This document shows, in pieces, positions 25,589 to 34,335 of a stretch of 64,000 nt of DNA; the first letter of the stretch is position 1, and every line of letters starts with the position of its first letter. The stretch covers positions 1,983,001 to 2,047,000 of the forward strand of contig NZ_CP054916.1 in assembly GCF_013364155.1 (NCBI RefSeq), in the 5' to 3' direction. The translations under genes and the position numbers were made by a program. This DNA comes from Streptomyces sp. NA02950 (GTDB lineage: Bacteria; Actinomycetota; Actinomycetes; Streptomycetales; Streptomycetaceae). The notes under the pieces were generated by a model. The model did not search any database. It saw only the letters and a program-made list of their open reading frames with translations, and was not told where the DNA came from.

Positions 25589-26998
25589 TCAGGTGGTGAG
25601 TAGATCACGTAGACGCTCGGCTGGGGTATCCCAGCCGAGCGTCTTGCGTGGGCGGCCGTTGAGTTCCTGGGCGACGTGTTCGAGGTCTTCGGGACTGTGG
25701 ACGCTGAGGTCGGTGCCTTTCGGGAAGTACTGGCGCAGGAGGCCGTTGGTGTTCTCGTTCGAGCCGCGTTGCCAGGGGCTGGCGGGGTCGCAGAAGTAGA
25801 CGGGCATGCCGGTGGCCATGCTGAACTGCTTGTGGCGTGCCATCTCGCTGCCCTGGTCCCAGGTGAGGGAGCCGCGCAGGTGGGCGGGCAGGGTCTGGAT
25901 CGTGGCAACGAGGCCGTCGCGGACGGTCTCGGCGTCGTGGGCCCCGCCCGGCAGATGGACCAGCAGGGTGTAACGGGTGCTGCGCTCGACCAGGGTGGCG
26001 ATCGCGGAGCGCCCGCCCGCGCCGATGATCAGGTCGCCTTCCCAGTGACCGGGCACGGCCCGGTCCTCGACGTCGGCGGGACGGTCGCTGATCATCACCA
26101 TCGGGTCGATGAACCGGGGCGTGCGCCGCTGGGAGTCCCGGCGCGGTTTGCGGCGGGTCCGGCCGGAACGGATGGCGGCCTGCACTTCCCGCTTCAGGCC
26201 GCCGCGGGCCTGGAAATACAGTGCCTGGTAGACCGTCTCCACGCTCACCCGCATGCTCTCGTCGTCGGGATGCTCTCTCCGTAGAGCGTGGCAGATCTGT
26301 GCCGGTGACCACCGCTGGCGCAGTCCGTCCCGGACGAAGCGGCGCAGCCGTCCCTCGCGCAGCAGTTTGCGCTCCTTGGGCCGGGGTCTGCGCGCTGCCG
26401 CTGCCCGGTGGGCGGCGTAGGGCTGGTAGCCCTCGCTGCCCGAGTTCGCGTCGATCTCCCGCTTGATGGTGCTCGCCGGCCGTCCCAGGACCCGTCCGAT
26501 CGCCCTCAGCGACTGCCCCGCCGCGCGCAGATCGCGGATCTTCTCGCGCTCGGCGAGCGCTAGGAACCGCGGGTGAAGCTGCTTCTCCAGGGCCGTCAGG
26601 CCCACCGGTGCCGTGGTCACACCGCACATCGTGACGGTCCCGGTGCTGTAGTCGACACGGCGGCCGTCAGCGTAAGTGCGCGTGGTGCCGGTCTTCTTGA
26701 CGCCCCAGTCCCAGTCCTTGGCCGTGCGCTCGTTCACCCCGACCTGCAGGGCCGCCACCCGACGTGCGACACCGGCGGCCCGAAGCCGCTCGTACTCGTC
26801 GCGCCCGGGGTGCCGCCGAGGCAGGCGCACCGAGGTCCGTCCGGCCTTTCGGGCCCAGCCGAAGGCAGTGTTCCGGTTCACCCCCAGCTCACGCGCCACC
26901 ACGGTCACGTTCCCCACGGCATCCAGCCGCGCAAGGAAACGCTCCCTCAACCCCGCAAGATCATCCCGTCCAACGGCCACGGTCCTCGCAACTCCCAC
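25589..26998 (-). CDS. IS30-family transposase
   Basis: A 469-residue DDE transposase. An N-terminal extension of about 140 residues contains a first helix-turn-helix (VVARELGVNRNTAFGWARKAG); the standard IS30 helix-turn-helix follows (AGQSLRAIGRVLGRPASTIKREI). The catalytic core shows VPGHWEGDLIIG (first Asp), LTWDQGSEMARH (second Asp) and SPWQRGSNENTNGLLRQYFP (Glu), all intact. The product cuts and joins the 25532-27058 element. GTG start next to the right inverted repeat. Confidence 0.93.
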   Translation of the reverse strand: MGVARTVAVGRDDLAGLRERFLARLDAVGNVTVVARELGVNRNTAFGWARKAGRTSVRLPRRHPGRDEYERLRAAGVARRVAALQVGVNERTAKDWDWGVKKTGTTRTYADGRRVDYSTGTVTMCGVTTAPVGLTALEKQLHPRFLALAEREKIRDLRAAGQSLRAIGRVLGRPASTIKREIDANSGSEGYQPYAAHRAAAARRPRPKERKLLREGRLRRFVRDGLRQRWSPAQICHALRREHPDDESMRVSVETVYQALYFQARGGLKREVQAAIRSGRTRRKPRRDSQRRTPRFIDPMVMISDRPADVEDRAVPGHWEGDLIIGAGGRSAIATLVERSTRYTLLVHLPGGAHDAETVRDGLVATIQTLPAHLRGSLTWDQGSEMARHKQFSMATGMPVYFCDPASPWQRGSNENTNGLLRQYFPKGTDLSVHSPEDLEHVAQELNGRPRKTLGWDTPAERLRDLLTT

Positions 26999-27039
26999 AG
27001 ATCGCGGGTGTTGCGAGGACCGTTAGAACCCAAGATCGT

Positions 27040-27058
27040 TCCGGCGGGGCCTCGTCGT
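27040..27058 (-). repeat. IS30 element right terminal inverted repeat
   Basis: Reverse complement of the left end for 19 bases, with further imperfect matches inward to about 27008. Lies on the 5' side of the transposase gene, so any transposase promoter is just inside it. Confidence 0.85.
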
Positions 27059-27077
27059 CTGCCGTGCGGGGGCGGGG

Positions 27078-27965
27078 CTACTTGCCCGCCTCCTTCTCGT
27101 ACGCCTTGATGACCTCGTCGGTCGGTCCGTCCATCAGCAACTCGCCCTTCTCCAGCCACAGCACCCGGTCACAGGTGTCCCGGATGGACTTGTTGTTGTG
27201 GCTGACGAGGAAGACCGTGCCCGCGTCCTTGCGCAGCTCGCGGATACGGGCCTCGGAGCGCTTCTGGAACTTCCGGTCACCGGTGGCCAGCGCCTCGTCG
27301 ATCATCAGCACATCGTGGTCCTTGGCCGCGGCGATCGAGAAGCGCAGCCGGGCCGACATACCGGAGGAGTAGGTGCGCATCGGCAGGGTGATGAAGTCGC
27401 CCTTCTCGTTGATACCGGAGAAGTCGACGATGTCCTGGTAGCGCTCGCGGATCTGCTCCCGCGACATGCCCATGGCCAGTCCGCCGAGTATCACGTTCCG
27501 CTCGCCGGTCAGGTCGTTCATCAGCGCCGCGTTCACACCGAGCAGCGACGGCTGGCCGTCGGTGTAGACCTTGCCGCGCTCGGTGGGCAGCAGCCCCGCG
27601 ACGGCCTTGAGCAGGGTGGACTTCCCGGAGCCGTTGGAGCCGATCAGGCCGATCGATTCACCGCGGTAGGCGACGAAGGTCACTCCGCGCACCGCGTGCA
27701 CCTCACGCATCCCCGGGGCGTTCTTCCGGCCCAGCATCCGACTGAGGGCGGCGGTGGCGCTGCCCTTGCCGCGCGGGCCGCCGTTGACCCGGTAGACGAT
27801 GTGCACATCGTCGGCGATGACGGTGGGAATGCGCGCCCCGGTGGAGTCCGTCGGAGTGACCTCGCTCACTTCGCCCACTTTGTCAGCCTTCTGAGATGTG
27901 TCGGCTTTGTTCGCCTTGCCGCCCTTGGCGGCCTCAGCGGCCTTGTCGAGAATCTGCTCAGCCAC
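27078..27965 (-). CDS. ABC transporter ATPase, polysaccharide/teichoic-acid export type
   Basis: A 295-residue ATPase of the TagH/Wzt/RfbE class. Walker A GSNGSGKST, signature YSSGMSARL, Walker B VLMIDEALATGD and switch His in LVSHNNKSIRD are all visible. An N-terminal 55-residue Ala/Lys-rich segment precedes the fold. It has no C-terminal carbohydrate-binding domain, so export should not depend on chain-end recognition. GTG start overlaps the permease stop by 8 bp. It powers the neighbouring permease in exporting a lipid-linked glycan or related polymer. Last gene of the operon. Confidence 0.9.
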   Translation of the reverse strand: MAEQILDKAAEAAKGGKANKADTSQKADKVGEVSEVTPTDSTGARIPTVIADDVHIVYRVNGGPRGKGSATAALSRMLGRKNAPGMREVHAVRGVTFVAYRGESIGLIGSNGSGKSTLLKAVAGLLPTERGKVYTDGQPSLLGVNAALMNDLTGERNVILGGLAMGMSREQIRERYQDIVDFSGINEKGDFITLPMRTYSSGMSARLRFSIAAAKDHDVLMIDEALATGDRKFQKRSEARIRELRKDAGTVFLVSHNNKSIRDTCDRVLWLEKGELLMDGPTDEVIKAYEKEAGK

Positions 27966-28893
27966 GGCCGTACTGCTCCTCTGCCTTCCAGAAGTACACG
28001 AAGCCACCGACGCCGAAGAGCGCCGCCCAGCCCAGGGCCAGAGCCCAGACATGCGGGGGCAGCGAGTTGTACTCGTCGATCAGCGCGTACCGCATCAGGT
28101 CCATGTACACGGCGGCCGGGTTCGCCAGCATGAGGTCGGACATCCAGCCGCTCGCCCCCGCGTGCTTCAGCGTAGCCTCCAGCGGATACATCACACCGGA
28201 CGCGTACATCCAGGTACGCAGGATGAACGGCAGCAGCTGCGCCAGGTCCGGGGTCTTCGCGCCCAGCCTGGCCATGATCAGCGCAAGACCGGTGTTGAAG
28301 ACGAACTGGAGCGCCAGCACGGGAATGATCAGCACCCAGGCCAGGGCCGGGAAATGCCCGAAGCCCAGCAGGATCACGACCAGCACGATCATCGAGAACA
28401 GCAGCTGCTGGAGCTGCTGGAGCGAGAAGGAGATGGGGAGCGAGGCCCGCGGGAAGTGCAGGGCCCGCACCAGCCCCAGGTTTCCGGAGATCGCGCGCAC
28501 CCCGGCCATCGCGGAGTTCTGGGTGAAGGCGAAGACGAAGACACCCGTCACCAGGAACGGGATGTACACGTCCTTCTCCAAGCCCCGGTTGCTCTTGAGC
28601 AGCAGACCGAAGATGAAGTAGAACACCGCGGCGTTCAGCAGCGGGGTCGCCACCTGCCACAGCTGGCCCAGCTTGGCCTGGCTGTACTGGGCCGTGAGCT
28701 TGGCCTGCGAGAAGGCCAGGATGAAGTGGCGCCGGCCCCACATCTGCCGGATGTACTCGCCCAGCCCCGCCCGGGCACCGCTCACCGACAGCCCGTGCTT
28801 ACGGGCCAGCTCGGCCGGGGACAGGCCGTCGTCGGGTGATGGTGCACTCACGGCGACCGCACTGTCGTGCGTAGTCTCGCTCACAGTTGACAC
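27958..28893 (-). CDS. ABC-2 type permease for polysaccharide/teichoic-acid export
   Basis: A 311-residue membrane protein of the TagG/Wzm type. After a 60-residue cytoplasmic start come about six hydrophobic segments, including LLNAAVFYFIFGLLL, FLVTGVFVFAFTQ, LLFSMIVLVVILLGFG and VWALALGWAALFGVGG. QYSQAKLGQLWQVATPLLNA is the conserved amphipathic segment before the first helix. GTG 28891-28893 has GAGGA five bases before; a second GTG three codons on is less well placed. Pairs with the ATPase encoded next. Confidence 0.9.
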   Translation of the reverse strand: MSTVSETTHDSAVAVSAPSPDDGLSPAELARKHGLSVSGARAGLGEYIRQMWGRRHFILAFSQAKLTAQYSQAKLGQLWQVATPLLNAAVFYFIFGLLLKSNRGLEKDVYIPFLVTGVFVFAFTQNSAMAGVRAISGNLGLVRALHFPRASLPISFSLQQLQQLLFSMIVLVVILLGFGHFPALAWVLIIPVLALQFVFNTGLALIMARLGAKTPDLAQLLPFILRTWMYASGVMYPLEATLKHAGASGWMSDLMLANPAAVYMDLMRYALIDEYNSLPPHVWALALGWAALFGVGGFVYFWKAEEQYGRG

Positions 28894-28964
28894 TTTCGTC
28901 CTCAGGGTGCGCTGACAGGGGCCGCGCCCCGGGTCGCGCCCGATGCGTATCAGATACGAGCTTG

Positions 28965-29852
28965 TCAGATGACAGGAGGGCGGCCCAGTCGGGTCAGGCG
29001 CCATACCGTACGCCACTTCATGGGTCGACGTGGACCGCATGGTGTCTTCCAGCCTTCGCGGAACCCTCCCAACCAGGCACGGAGCGCGGTTCCAGACGGC
29101 CGCCGGGCCAGTGTGAGCAGCAGCCAGACCCCCAGATAGACCGGTACCAGCAAGGCAGGAAGGTTGCGCCGGGCCAGCCAGACCCGGTTGCGGGCCACCA
29201 TCCGGTGGTAGACCGCGTGCCTGCTCGGGGCGGTGGTCGGATGGTGCAGCACCATGTCCGACCGGTAGTCGATCATCCAGCCGGCATCCAGGGCCCGCCA
29301 GGCGAGGTCGGTCTCCTCATGGGCGTAGAAGAAGTCGTCGGGCAATCCGCCCACCTGCTGGAACACCGCGGTGCGGACCGCATTGGCACCGCCCAGGAAG
29401 GTGGTGACCCGGGAGGACCGCATCGGGTCCGAGGCGCGCAGCCGGGGTACGTGGCGACGCTGGGTGACACCGGTGTCGGGGTCGGCGATCCGGAAGGAGA
29501 TGATCCCGAGCTTCGGGTCCGCCGTGAACGCCTGACGGCACAGTTCGGCCGTGTCGACGCCGGGCAGCAGCCCGTCGTCGTCGAGGAAGAGCAGTACATC
29601 GACTTCTGATCCGCCCGGTCCGAACGCCTCGATACCGACATTGCGGCCCGCCGGAATGCCCACGTTCTCGGGCAGCTCGACGGTCCGTACCCCTTCGGGG
29701 AGCTCGGGCAGCGGCGAGCCGTTGCCCACGACGACCACCTCGATCGGATCGCCGTCCTGTTTGGCGACCGAGTCGAGCAGCGCACGCAGCTCCTCGGGGC
29801 GGTTGCCCATCGTCAGGACAACCGCTCCGACCGTCATCGTGGCGCGGCTCAC
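28965..29852 (-). CDS. Glycosyltransferase family 2
   Basis: A 295-residue GT-A enzyme. It begins MTVGAVVLTMGNRPEELRALL after a short lead, has the nucleotide-binding loop VVVGNGSP, the metal-binding LLFLDDDGLLPG (DDD), and an acceptor-side HEETDLAWRALDAGW. A C-terminal hydrophobic stretch LLVPVYLGVWLLLTLA may anchor it to the membrane. The GTG at 29850-29852 overlaps the upstream stop by 4 bp; the ATG five codons on is the alternative. Probably adds a sugar to the molecule exported by the ABC transporter. Confidence 0.9.
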   Translation of the reverse strand: MSRATMTVGAVVLTMGNRPEELRALLDSVAKQDGDPIEVVVVGNGSPLPELPEGVRTVELPENVGIPAGRNVGIEAFGPGGSEVDVLLFLDDDGLLPGVDTAELCRQAFTADPKLGIISFRIADPDTGVTQRRHVPRLRASDPMRSSRVTTFLGGANAVRTAVFQQVGGLPDDFFYAHEETDLAWRALDAGWMIDYRSDMVLHHPTTAPSRHAVYHRMVARNRVWLARRNLPALLVPVYLGVWLLLTLARRPSGTALRAWLGGFREGWKTPCGPRRPMKWRTVWRLTRLGRPPVI

Positions 29853-30640
29853 TTGAGCCTGCTCGACGCGAGGATGGACACGAGATGAAGAAGGGTTTGC
29901 ACGATGGCGATACCCGCCAGTACGGCAACACCCAGGCGAGTGAAGAACAGATCGCCGCGCACCTGGTCCGCGACCGCGGCCGCGAGGACGAGCAGCGACG
30001 CCTCGACCCCGAGGACCAGCCGGTGGAACTTCAGCGCCGCGGCCGCCTTGCGGGCCAGTGCCATACCGGACGAGCGCGGCTCGGAGGCCGCCTCCTTGAC
30101 CGGCGGAAGACCGCCTTGGTGCCGGGCGACACCGACGAGGTCGGTCTCGGCCTTGATCAGGATGGCACCGAGCGCGGCGAGGGTGCCGAGGAAGGCCCAC
30201 AGCCAGTCGATCCGCCCGGAGCCCCACAGGTCGGCGGCGCGCAGGCCGAAGCCGACGAGCACCGCGGCGTCGCACAGGTAGGCGCCGACGCGGTCCAGAT
30301 ACACGCCGCTCAGCGAGAACTGCTTCTTCCAGCGGGCTATCTCGCCGTCGACGCAGTCCAGCAGCAGATAGAGCTGGACCATCAGTACCCCGAGCACGGC
30401 GCCCACCACCCCGGGCACCAGCAGGGCCGGGGCGGCGAGGACGCCGAAGACGGTCATCAGATAGGTCAGCTGGTTGGGCGTGACCCGCGTGTTCACCAGG
30501 TACCGGTCGCAGCGCAGCGAGAGCTCGCGCATGTAGAGGCGCCCGGCCCAGTGCTCACCGCTCCGCCGGTCCTTCACTCCCTCGGGGTGAACGACCGGGC
30601 GGAGTTCAGCCACTGATGGCTTGACTGACTGCTTTGGCAT
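29849..30640 (-). CDS. CDP-alcohol phosphatidyltransferase, with last motif Asp replaced
   Basis: A 263-residue membrane enzyme. The CDP-alcohol motif reads LLDCVDGEIARWKKQFSLSG, then VYLDRVGAYLCD. The normal pattern is DxxDGxxAR(8x)GxxxDxxxD; the fourth Asp, the proposed general base, is Ala here. Hydrophobic helices surround it (LTYLMTVFGVLAAPALLVPG, VLGVLMVQLYLLLD, AVLAGIAIVQTLLHLVSIL). The family transfers a phosphoalcohol from a CDP-alcohol to an acceptor. ATG 30638-30640 lies 35 bp inside the upstream gene. It may be a divergent acceptor type, or the usual Asp may be supplied otherwise. Confidence 0.85.
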   Translation of the reverse strand: MPKQSVKPSVAELRPVVHPEGVKDRRSGEHWAGRLYMRELSLRCDRYLVNTRVTPNQLTYLMTVFGVLAAPALLVPGVVGAVLGVLMVQLYLLLDCVDGEIARWKKQFSLSGVYLDRVGAYLCDAAVLVGFGLRAADLWGSGRIDWLWAFLGTLAALGAILIKAETDLVGVARHQGGLPPVKEAASEPRSSGMALARKAAAALKFHRLVLGVEASLLVLAAAVADQVRGDLFFTRLGVAVLAGIAIVQTLLHLVSILASSRLK

Positions 30641-31679
30641 AGTCGGCGTAAGCGTCCCTGATCGCGTCGGATGAGAGGTCGAGGTGCTCGAGGATGGTGT
30701 ACCGCCCGGGGCGGGTCTTCGGAGCGAACTCCACCACCTGCACGAACTCGTCGACGGTGAAGCCGATCTCCTCGGGCAGCACCGGCAGCCCGTGCCGGTG
30801 CAGCACCTGGGCCATGAACGCCGACTCCTCGTGCGCGCCGCGCAGATACATCGCGAACGCCCCGCCGAGCCCGCACTGCTCGCCGTGGCTCGCCGCGCGC
30901 TTGGGGAAGAGGAGGTCGAAGGCGTGGTTGATCTCGTGGCAGGCACCGGAGGCCGGACGGGAGTCCCCCGCGACCGACATGGAGATACCGGTGAGCACCA
31001 GACCCTCGGCCAGCACCTGGAGGAAGCCGTCGTCGCCGACGCCGCCCGGGTGGCGCAGCACGGCCTCGCCCGCCTGGCGGGCCATCGCGGCCGCGAGGCC
31101 GTCGATCTGCTCGCCGGTCTCGCGGTTGGACAGCTCCCAGTCCGCGACCGCGGAGATGTTGGACAGGGCGTCGCCGATACCGGAGCGGACGAAGCGGACG
31201 GGCGCCTCACGGATCACATCGAGGTCGATGACCACGGCGATCGGGTTGGGCACCCCGTACGAGCCGCGGCCCGCGTCGTTGTCGAGGGTCGCGACCGGTG
31301 AGCACAGACCGTCGTGCGAGAGGTTCGTGGCGACGGCGACCAGCGGGAGGCCGATCCGCGCCGCGGCGAACTTCGCACAGTCGATGATCTTGCCGCCGCC
31401 GAGCCCCACGACCGCGTCGTAGTGGCCGGACTTCATGGCGTCGGCCAGCTTGATCGCGTCATCCAGGGTGCCGCCGCCGACCTCGTACCAGCTCGCGCCG
31501 GGCAGGGCCGGGGCCAGCCGCTCGCGCAGCACGGCGCCGGAGCCGCCGCTGATCGCGACGGCCAGCTTGCCGGAGGACGAGATCCGCTGGTCCGCGAGAA
31601 CGCCCGCCAGGTCGTCCAGGGCGCCCCGGCGGATGTCGACGACAAGCGGCGAGGGGATGAGCCTCGTCAGTACTGGCAC
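30606..31679 (-). CDS. Iron/zinc-dependent alcohol dehydrogenase, glycerol-1-phosphate dehydrogenase (AraM/EgsA)-like
   Basis: A 357-residue protein. The dinucleotide loop is VVGLGGGKIIDCAKFAA, and VAVATNLSHDGLCSPVA is the block typical of G1P dehydrogenases of the AraM/EgsA type. Probable metal ligands are Asp in SHDGL, His in GACHEINHAFD and His in ASHGEQCG. These enzymes reduce dihydroxyacetone phosphate to sn-glycerol-1-phosphate, the enantiomer used in archaeal lipids and some bacterial polymers. GTG start lies 13 bp inside the upstream nucleotidyltransferase gene. Substrate assignment rests on motif resemblance and context. Confidence 0.82.
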   Translation of the reverse strand: MPVLTRLIPSPLVVDIRRGALDDLAGVLADQRISSSGKLAVAISGGSGAVLRERLAPALPGASWYEVGGGTLDDAIKLADAMKSGHYDAVVGLGGGKIIDCAKFAAARIGLPLVAVATNLSHDGLCSPVATLDNDAGRGSYGVPNPIAVVIDLDVIREAPVRFVRSGIGDALSNISAVADWELSNRETGEQIDGLAAAMARQAGEAVLRHPGGVGDDGFLQVLAEGLVLTGISMSVAGDSRPASGACHEINHAFDLLFPKRAASHGEQCGLGGAFAMYLRGAHEESAFMAQVLHRHGLPVLPEEIGFTVDEFVQVVEFAPKTRPGRYTILEHLDLSSDAIRDAYADYAKAVSQAISG

Positions 31680-32419
31680 GCGATGTCACGGCCCTTCGCC
31701 AGATCGTCATGGTTGTCGATCTCGACCCACTTGACGTCGCCGATGGGTGCCACGTCGATCTTGAAGCCGCGGTTGACGAGCTCCTGGTAGCCGTCCTCGT
31801 AGTAGAGGTCGGGGTCGCGCTCGAAGGTGGTCTTCAGCGCGTCGGCCAGGTCGGCGGCGGCCTCGCCCTCGATCAGGGTGACGCCGATGTACTCACCGGT
31901 CGCCTCGGCCGGGTCCATCAGCTTGGTGATCTTCTGGACGCCCTTGGCGGGGTCCACGACGACCTTCATCTCCTCGTCGGCGAGCTGCTTCACCGTGTCC
32001 AGCGCGAGGATGATCTTCTGGCCGTTGCCGCGCGCGGCGAGCAGGGTCTTCTCGACCGAGACCGGGTGCACGGTGTCGCCGTTGGCGAGGATCACCGAGT
32101 GCCGGATGGCGTCACGGGCGCACCACAGGGAGTAGGCGTTGTTCCACTCCTCGGCCTTGTCGTTGTCGATCAGGGTGAGCTTGAGGCCGTAAGCGCGCTC
32201 CAGGGCCTCCTTGCGCTCGTACACGGCCTCCTTGCGGTAGCCGACGACGATCGCGACCTCGGTCAGACCGATCTCCGCGAAGTTGCCGAGGGTCAGGTCG
32301 AGGACGGTCGTCTCGCCCTCCTTGCCCTCGGGTCCTACTGGCACCAGGGCCTTGGGGAGGGTGTCGGTGTAGGGGCGCAGACGCCGTCCGGCGCCGGCCG
32401 CCAGCACGAGGCCGATCAT
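31667..32419 (-). CDS. Sugar/alcohol-phosphate nucleotidyltransferase (LicC-like)
   Basis: A 250-residue nucleotidyltransferase: LVLAAGAGRRLRPYTDTLPK (G-x-G-x-R activation loop), PKALVPVG, then WNNAYSLWCAR and ILANGDTVHP (metal Asp). The NN-YSLW segment is like LicC phosphocholine cytidylyltransferases, so CTP is a likely nucleotide. Beside a G1P-dehydrogenase-like gene and two CDP-alcohol transferases, CDP-glycerol (from sn-glycerol-1-phosphate) is a plausible product. The start overlaps the preceding gene's stop by 4 bp. Confidence 0.85.
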   Translation of the reverse strand: MIGLVLAAGAGRRLRPYTDTLPKALVPVGPEGKEGETTVLDLTLGNFAEIGLTEVAIVVGYRKEAVYERKEALERAYGLKLTLIDNDKAEEWNNAYSLWCARDAIRHSVILANGDTVHPVSVEKTLLAARGNGQKIILALDTVKQLADEEMKVVVDPAKGVQKITKLMDPAEATGEYIGVTLIEGEAAADLADALKTTFERDPDLYYEDGYQELVNRGFKIDVAPIGDVKWVEIDNHDDLAKGRDIACQY

Positions 32420-34335
32420 GCGGGTTCTCCTGTTTCGTCGTGTACTGCGGGTGCTCCGGAGGACACCCAGAAGCTGATGCTCTCGATGAGCACCGCCAGC
32501 GCGAGTGCCGCCGCGAGTGCGGTCAGCGCGATGGTGAAACCGTGGTTCTGGTCGTGCAGCAGGGCGGCGGCGACCGTGACTGCCAGGATCCGCCCCTCGT
32601 GCCCGCCGATCGCCCGCACCAGCCAGTGCGGCGGCGCCCCGGTGCCGCCGCGGATGCGGTACACCGTGTCGTAGTGATGGTAGGCGACGGCGGCCACCAG
32701 CCCGAAAGCCGCCGGCAAGGCGCCGTTCACCTCCGAGCGGGCAGCCAGGACCAGGATGGTGCCGTATTCGGCGGCGCGGAAGACCGGCGGGACCAGCCAG
32801 TCCAGCGGGCCGGTGAGGGGCGCGGCGACGGCCAGGCCCGCGCAGAGCGCGTACCCGCCGGCCGCGGCCACCGGGAGCCAGCCGCCGGGAGCGGCGGCGG
32901 CGCAGGACACCAGCAGCACGGCCCCCAGGGCGGCGAGCAGCGGTGCCAGGAAGCCGCGCGGGCGGCGGGCCGCCGCCCTGGCGACCAGTTCGGCCACGGG
33001 TCCGCTGTCGGCGAGCTCCGCGAGGGCACGCGCCGCGCGCTCGGTGCGCTCGGCGCGGCGGGTGAGCGAGCGCAGCACCCGGCCCGCGGTGGTGTAGCAG
33101 GCGGCCAGCGCACAGCCGGCGATCAGGACCCAGAGGGTGATGCGGGGCGTGGTGAAGGCGGTGAGCACCGCGATCATCGCCCAGCGCTCACCGATCGGCA
33201 GCACGATCATCCGGCGCAGCCAGACCGTCCAGCCGACGCTGTCGAGGCGGTCGGAGAGAGCGGCGGTGGGGCTGGTGTTGCCGGTGGCGTCGTGGTTGGC
33301 CTCGTTGAACGAGAAGTCCACGACGTGGCGGCAGGTCTGGAGCACCATCGCGCCCAGCGCGAGCGCCCATACGTCGTCGTGGCCGCCGCGGGCGGCGCCG
33401 AGCGCGAGACCCGCGTAGTACGCGTACTCCTTGGCCCGGTCGAACGTCGCGTCCAGCCAGGCGCCGAGCGTGGAGTACTGGAGCGAGTAGCGGGCCAGCT
33501 GGCCGTCGGTGCAGTCGAGGACGAACGAGGCGATCAGCAGCACTCCGGCCGAGATGAACCCGGGCCGGGTGCCGGTGGCCGCGCAGGCCGCCGCGATGAG
33601 GGCGGTGAGCAGGGAGGCGGTGGTGACCTGATTGGGGGTCAGTCCGCGCCGGGCGCACCAGCGGGCGATGTAGCGGGAGTAGGGGCTGATGCAGAAGGTG
33701 GTGAAGAAGCCGTCCCGCGACTTCACCGCGGTGCGCAGCCGGACGCGCTCGTCGTCCACCGCGTCGACGGCGTCCTGGGTCCGGCCGCGCTCCAGGACGT
33801 CCCCCGGTACGGCGGCGACGAGCACGCCGAGCTCGGGACGGTGCGGGGTGACGCCTTCGGTGCCGAGGGCGGTGGCCAGGTCGTCGGGCAGCACCGTGCC
33901 GGTGGCCGTTGTCACAGCAGCGTCAGCTGTCACAGCAGCGTCATGGATACCGTGGGTGTCGTGGACCTCACCGTCGGCGGGGGCCGGGCCGGGGGCCGCG
34001 GGCTCCAGGGCCGGGACGGCGGCGGCTTCCGGGGCGGGAGTGGCGGCCGTCACCGCGCGGGTCAGGGCTGCGCGGGCCTCGGACTGGACGCCGAGCGCGC
34101 CGGGGACGGCGGCGGCGGGGAAGCGGGGGTCGGTCAGCGCCAGGCGCAGCGCGTGGACGTGGCCCATGAAGCGGGCGTCGACGAGGGCGACCCGCTCGCG
34201 CACCGGTACGGCGGCGAGCTCCGCCGCCACTCCGGCCGCGTCGGCCGCCCTGCGCACGTCGAAGCCCAGCGACCGCAGGTCGTCCTCGAGGGACGAGCCC
34301 GCGACCGGGTCACCGGTGAGAATCGCGGTCGACAG
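32416..34335 (-). CDS. DUF5941 / CDP-alcohol phosphatidyltransferase, probable CTG start
   Basis: A large membrane protein of about 639 residues. Residues 1-200 form a soluble Rossmann-like domain that begins STAILTGDPVAGSSLEDDL; the middle has the complete CDP-alcohol motif DCTDGQLARYSLQYSTLG, then AWLDATFD, with all four Asp; the C-terminal DUF5941 half has several membrane helices. No ATG/GTG/TTG fits: an in-frame TGA lies 9 bp before a CTG (34333-34335), which has AAGGAG nine bases upstream, while the nearest GTG (34255-34257) would cut the domain. First gene of the envelope operon. Confidence 0.85.
   Translation of the reverse strand: MSTAILTGDPVAGSSLEDDLRSLGFDVRRAADAAGVAAELAAVPVRERVALVDARFMGHVHALRLALTDPRFPAAAVPGALGVQSEARAALTRAVTAATPAPEAAAVPALEPAAPGPAPADGEVHDTHGIHDAAVTADAAVTTATGTVLPDDLATALGTEGVTPHRPELGVLVAAVPGDVLERGRTQDAVDAVDDERVRLRTAVKSRDGFFTTFCISPYSRYIARWCARRGLTPNQVTTASLLTALIAAACAATGTRPGFISAGVLLIASFVLDCTDGQLARYSLQYSTLGAWLDATFDRAKEYAYYAGLALGAARGGHDDVWALALGAMVLQTCRHVVDFSFNEANHDATGNTSPTAALSDRLDSVGWTVWLRRMIVLPIGERWAMIAVLTAFTTPRITLWVLIAGCALAACYTTAGRVLRSLTRRAERTERAARALAELADSGPVAELVARAAARRPRGFLAPLLAALGAVLLVSCAAAAPGGWLPVAAAGGYALCAGLAVAAPLTGPLDWLVPPVFRAAEYGTILVLAARSEVNGALPAAFGLVAAVAYHHYDTVYRIRGGTGAPPHWLVRAIGGHEGRILAVTVAAALLHDQNHGFTIALTALAAALALAVLIESISFWVSSGAPAVHDETGEPA

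Larger units (their letters stand above)
25532..27058 (-). mobile_element. IS30-family insertion sequence, complete
   Basis: A 1,527-bp element with inverted terminal repeats that are identical for 19 bases (ACGACGAGGCCCCGCCGGA) and similar for about 50 bases. It encodes one uninterrupted IS30-type transposase, so it could still be mobile. No convincing target duplication was found at the boundaries. It is inserted between small remnants and the 3' end of the envelope operon, 19 bp from the ABC ATPase stop. A hairpin CACCAC/GTGGTG near 25577-25596 lies at the transposase stop. Confidence 0.85.

Noticed and set aside
25529..27061. Target-site duplication flanking the IS30 element
   Set aside because: Left flank CGC and right flank CTG do not match; shifting the ends by one to three bases does not help.
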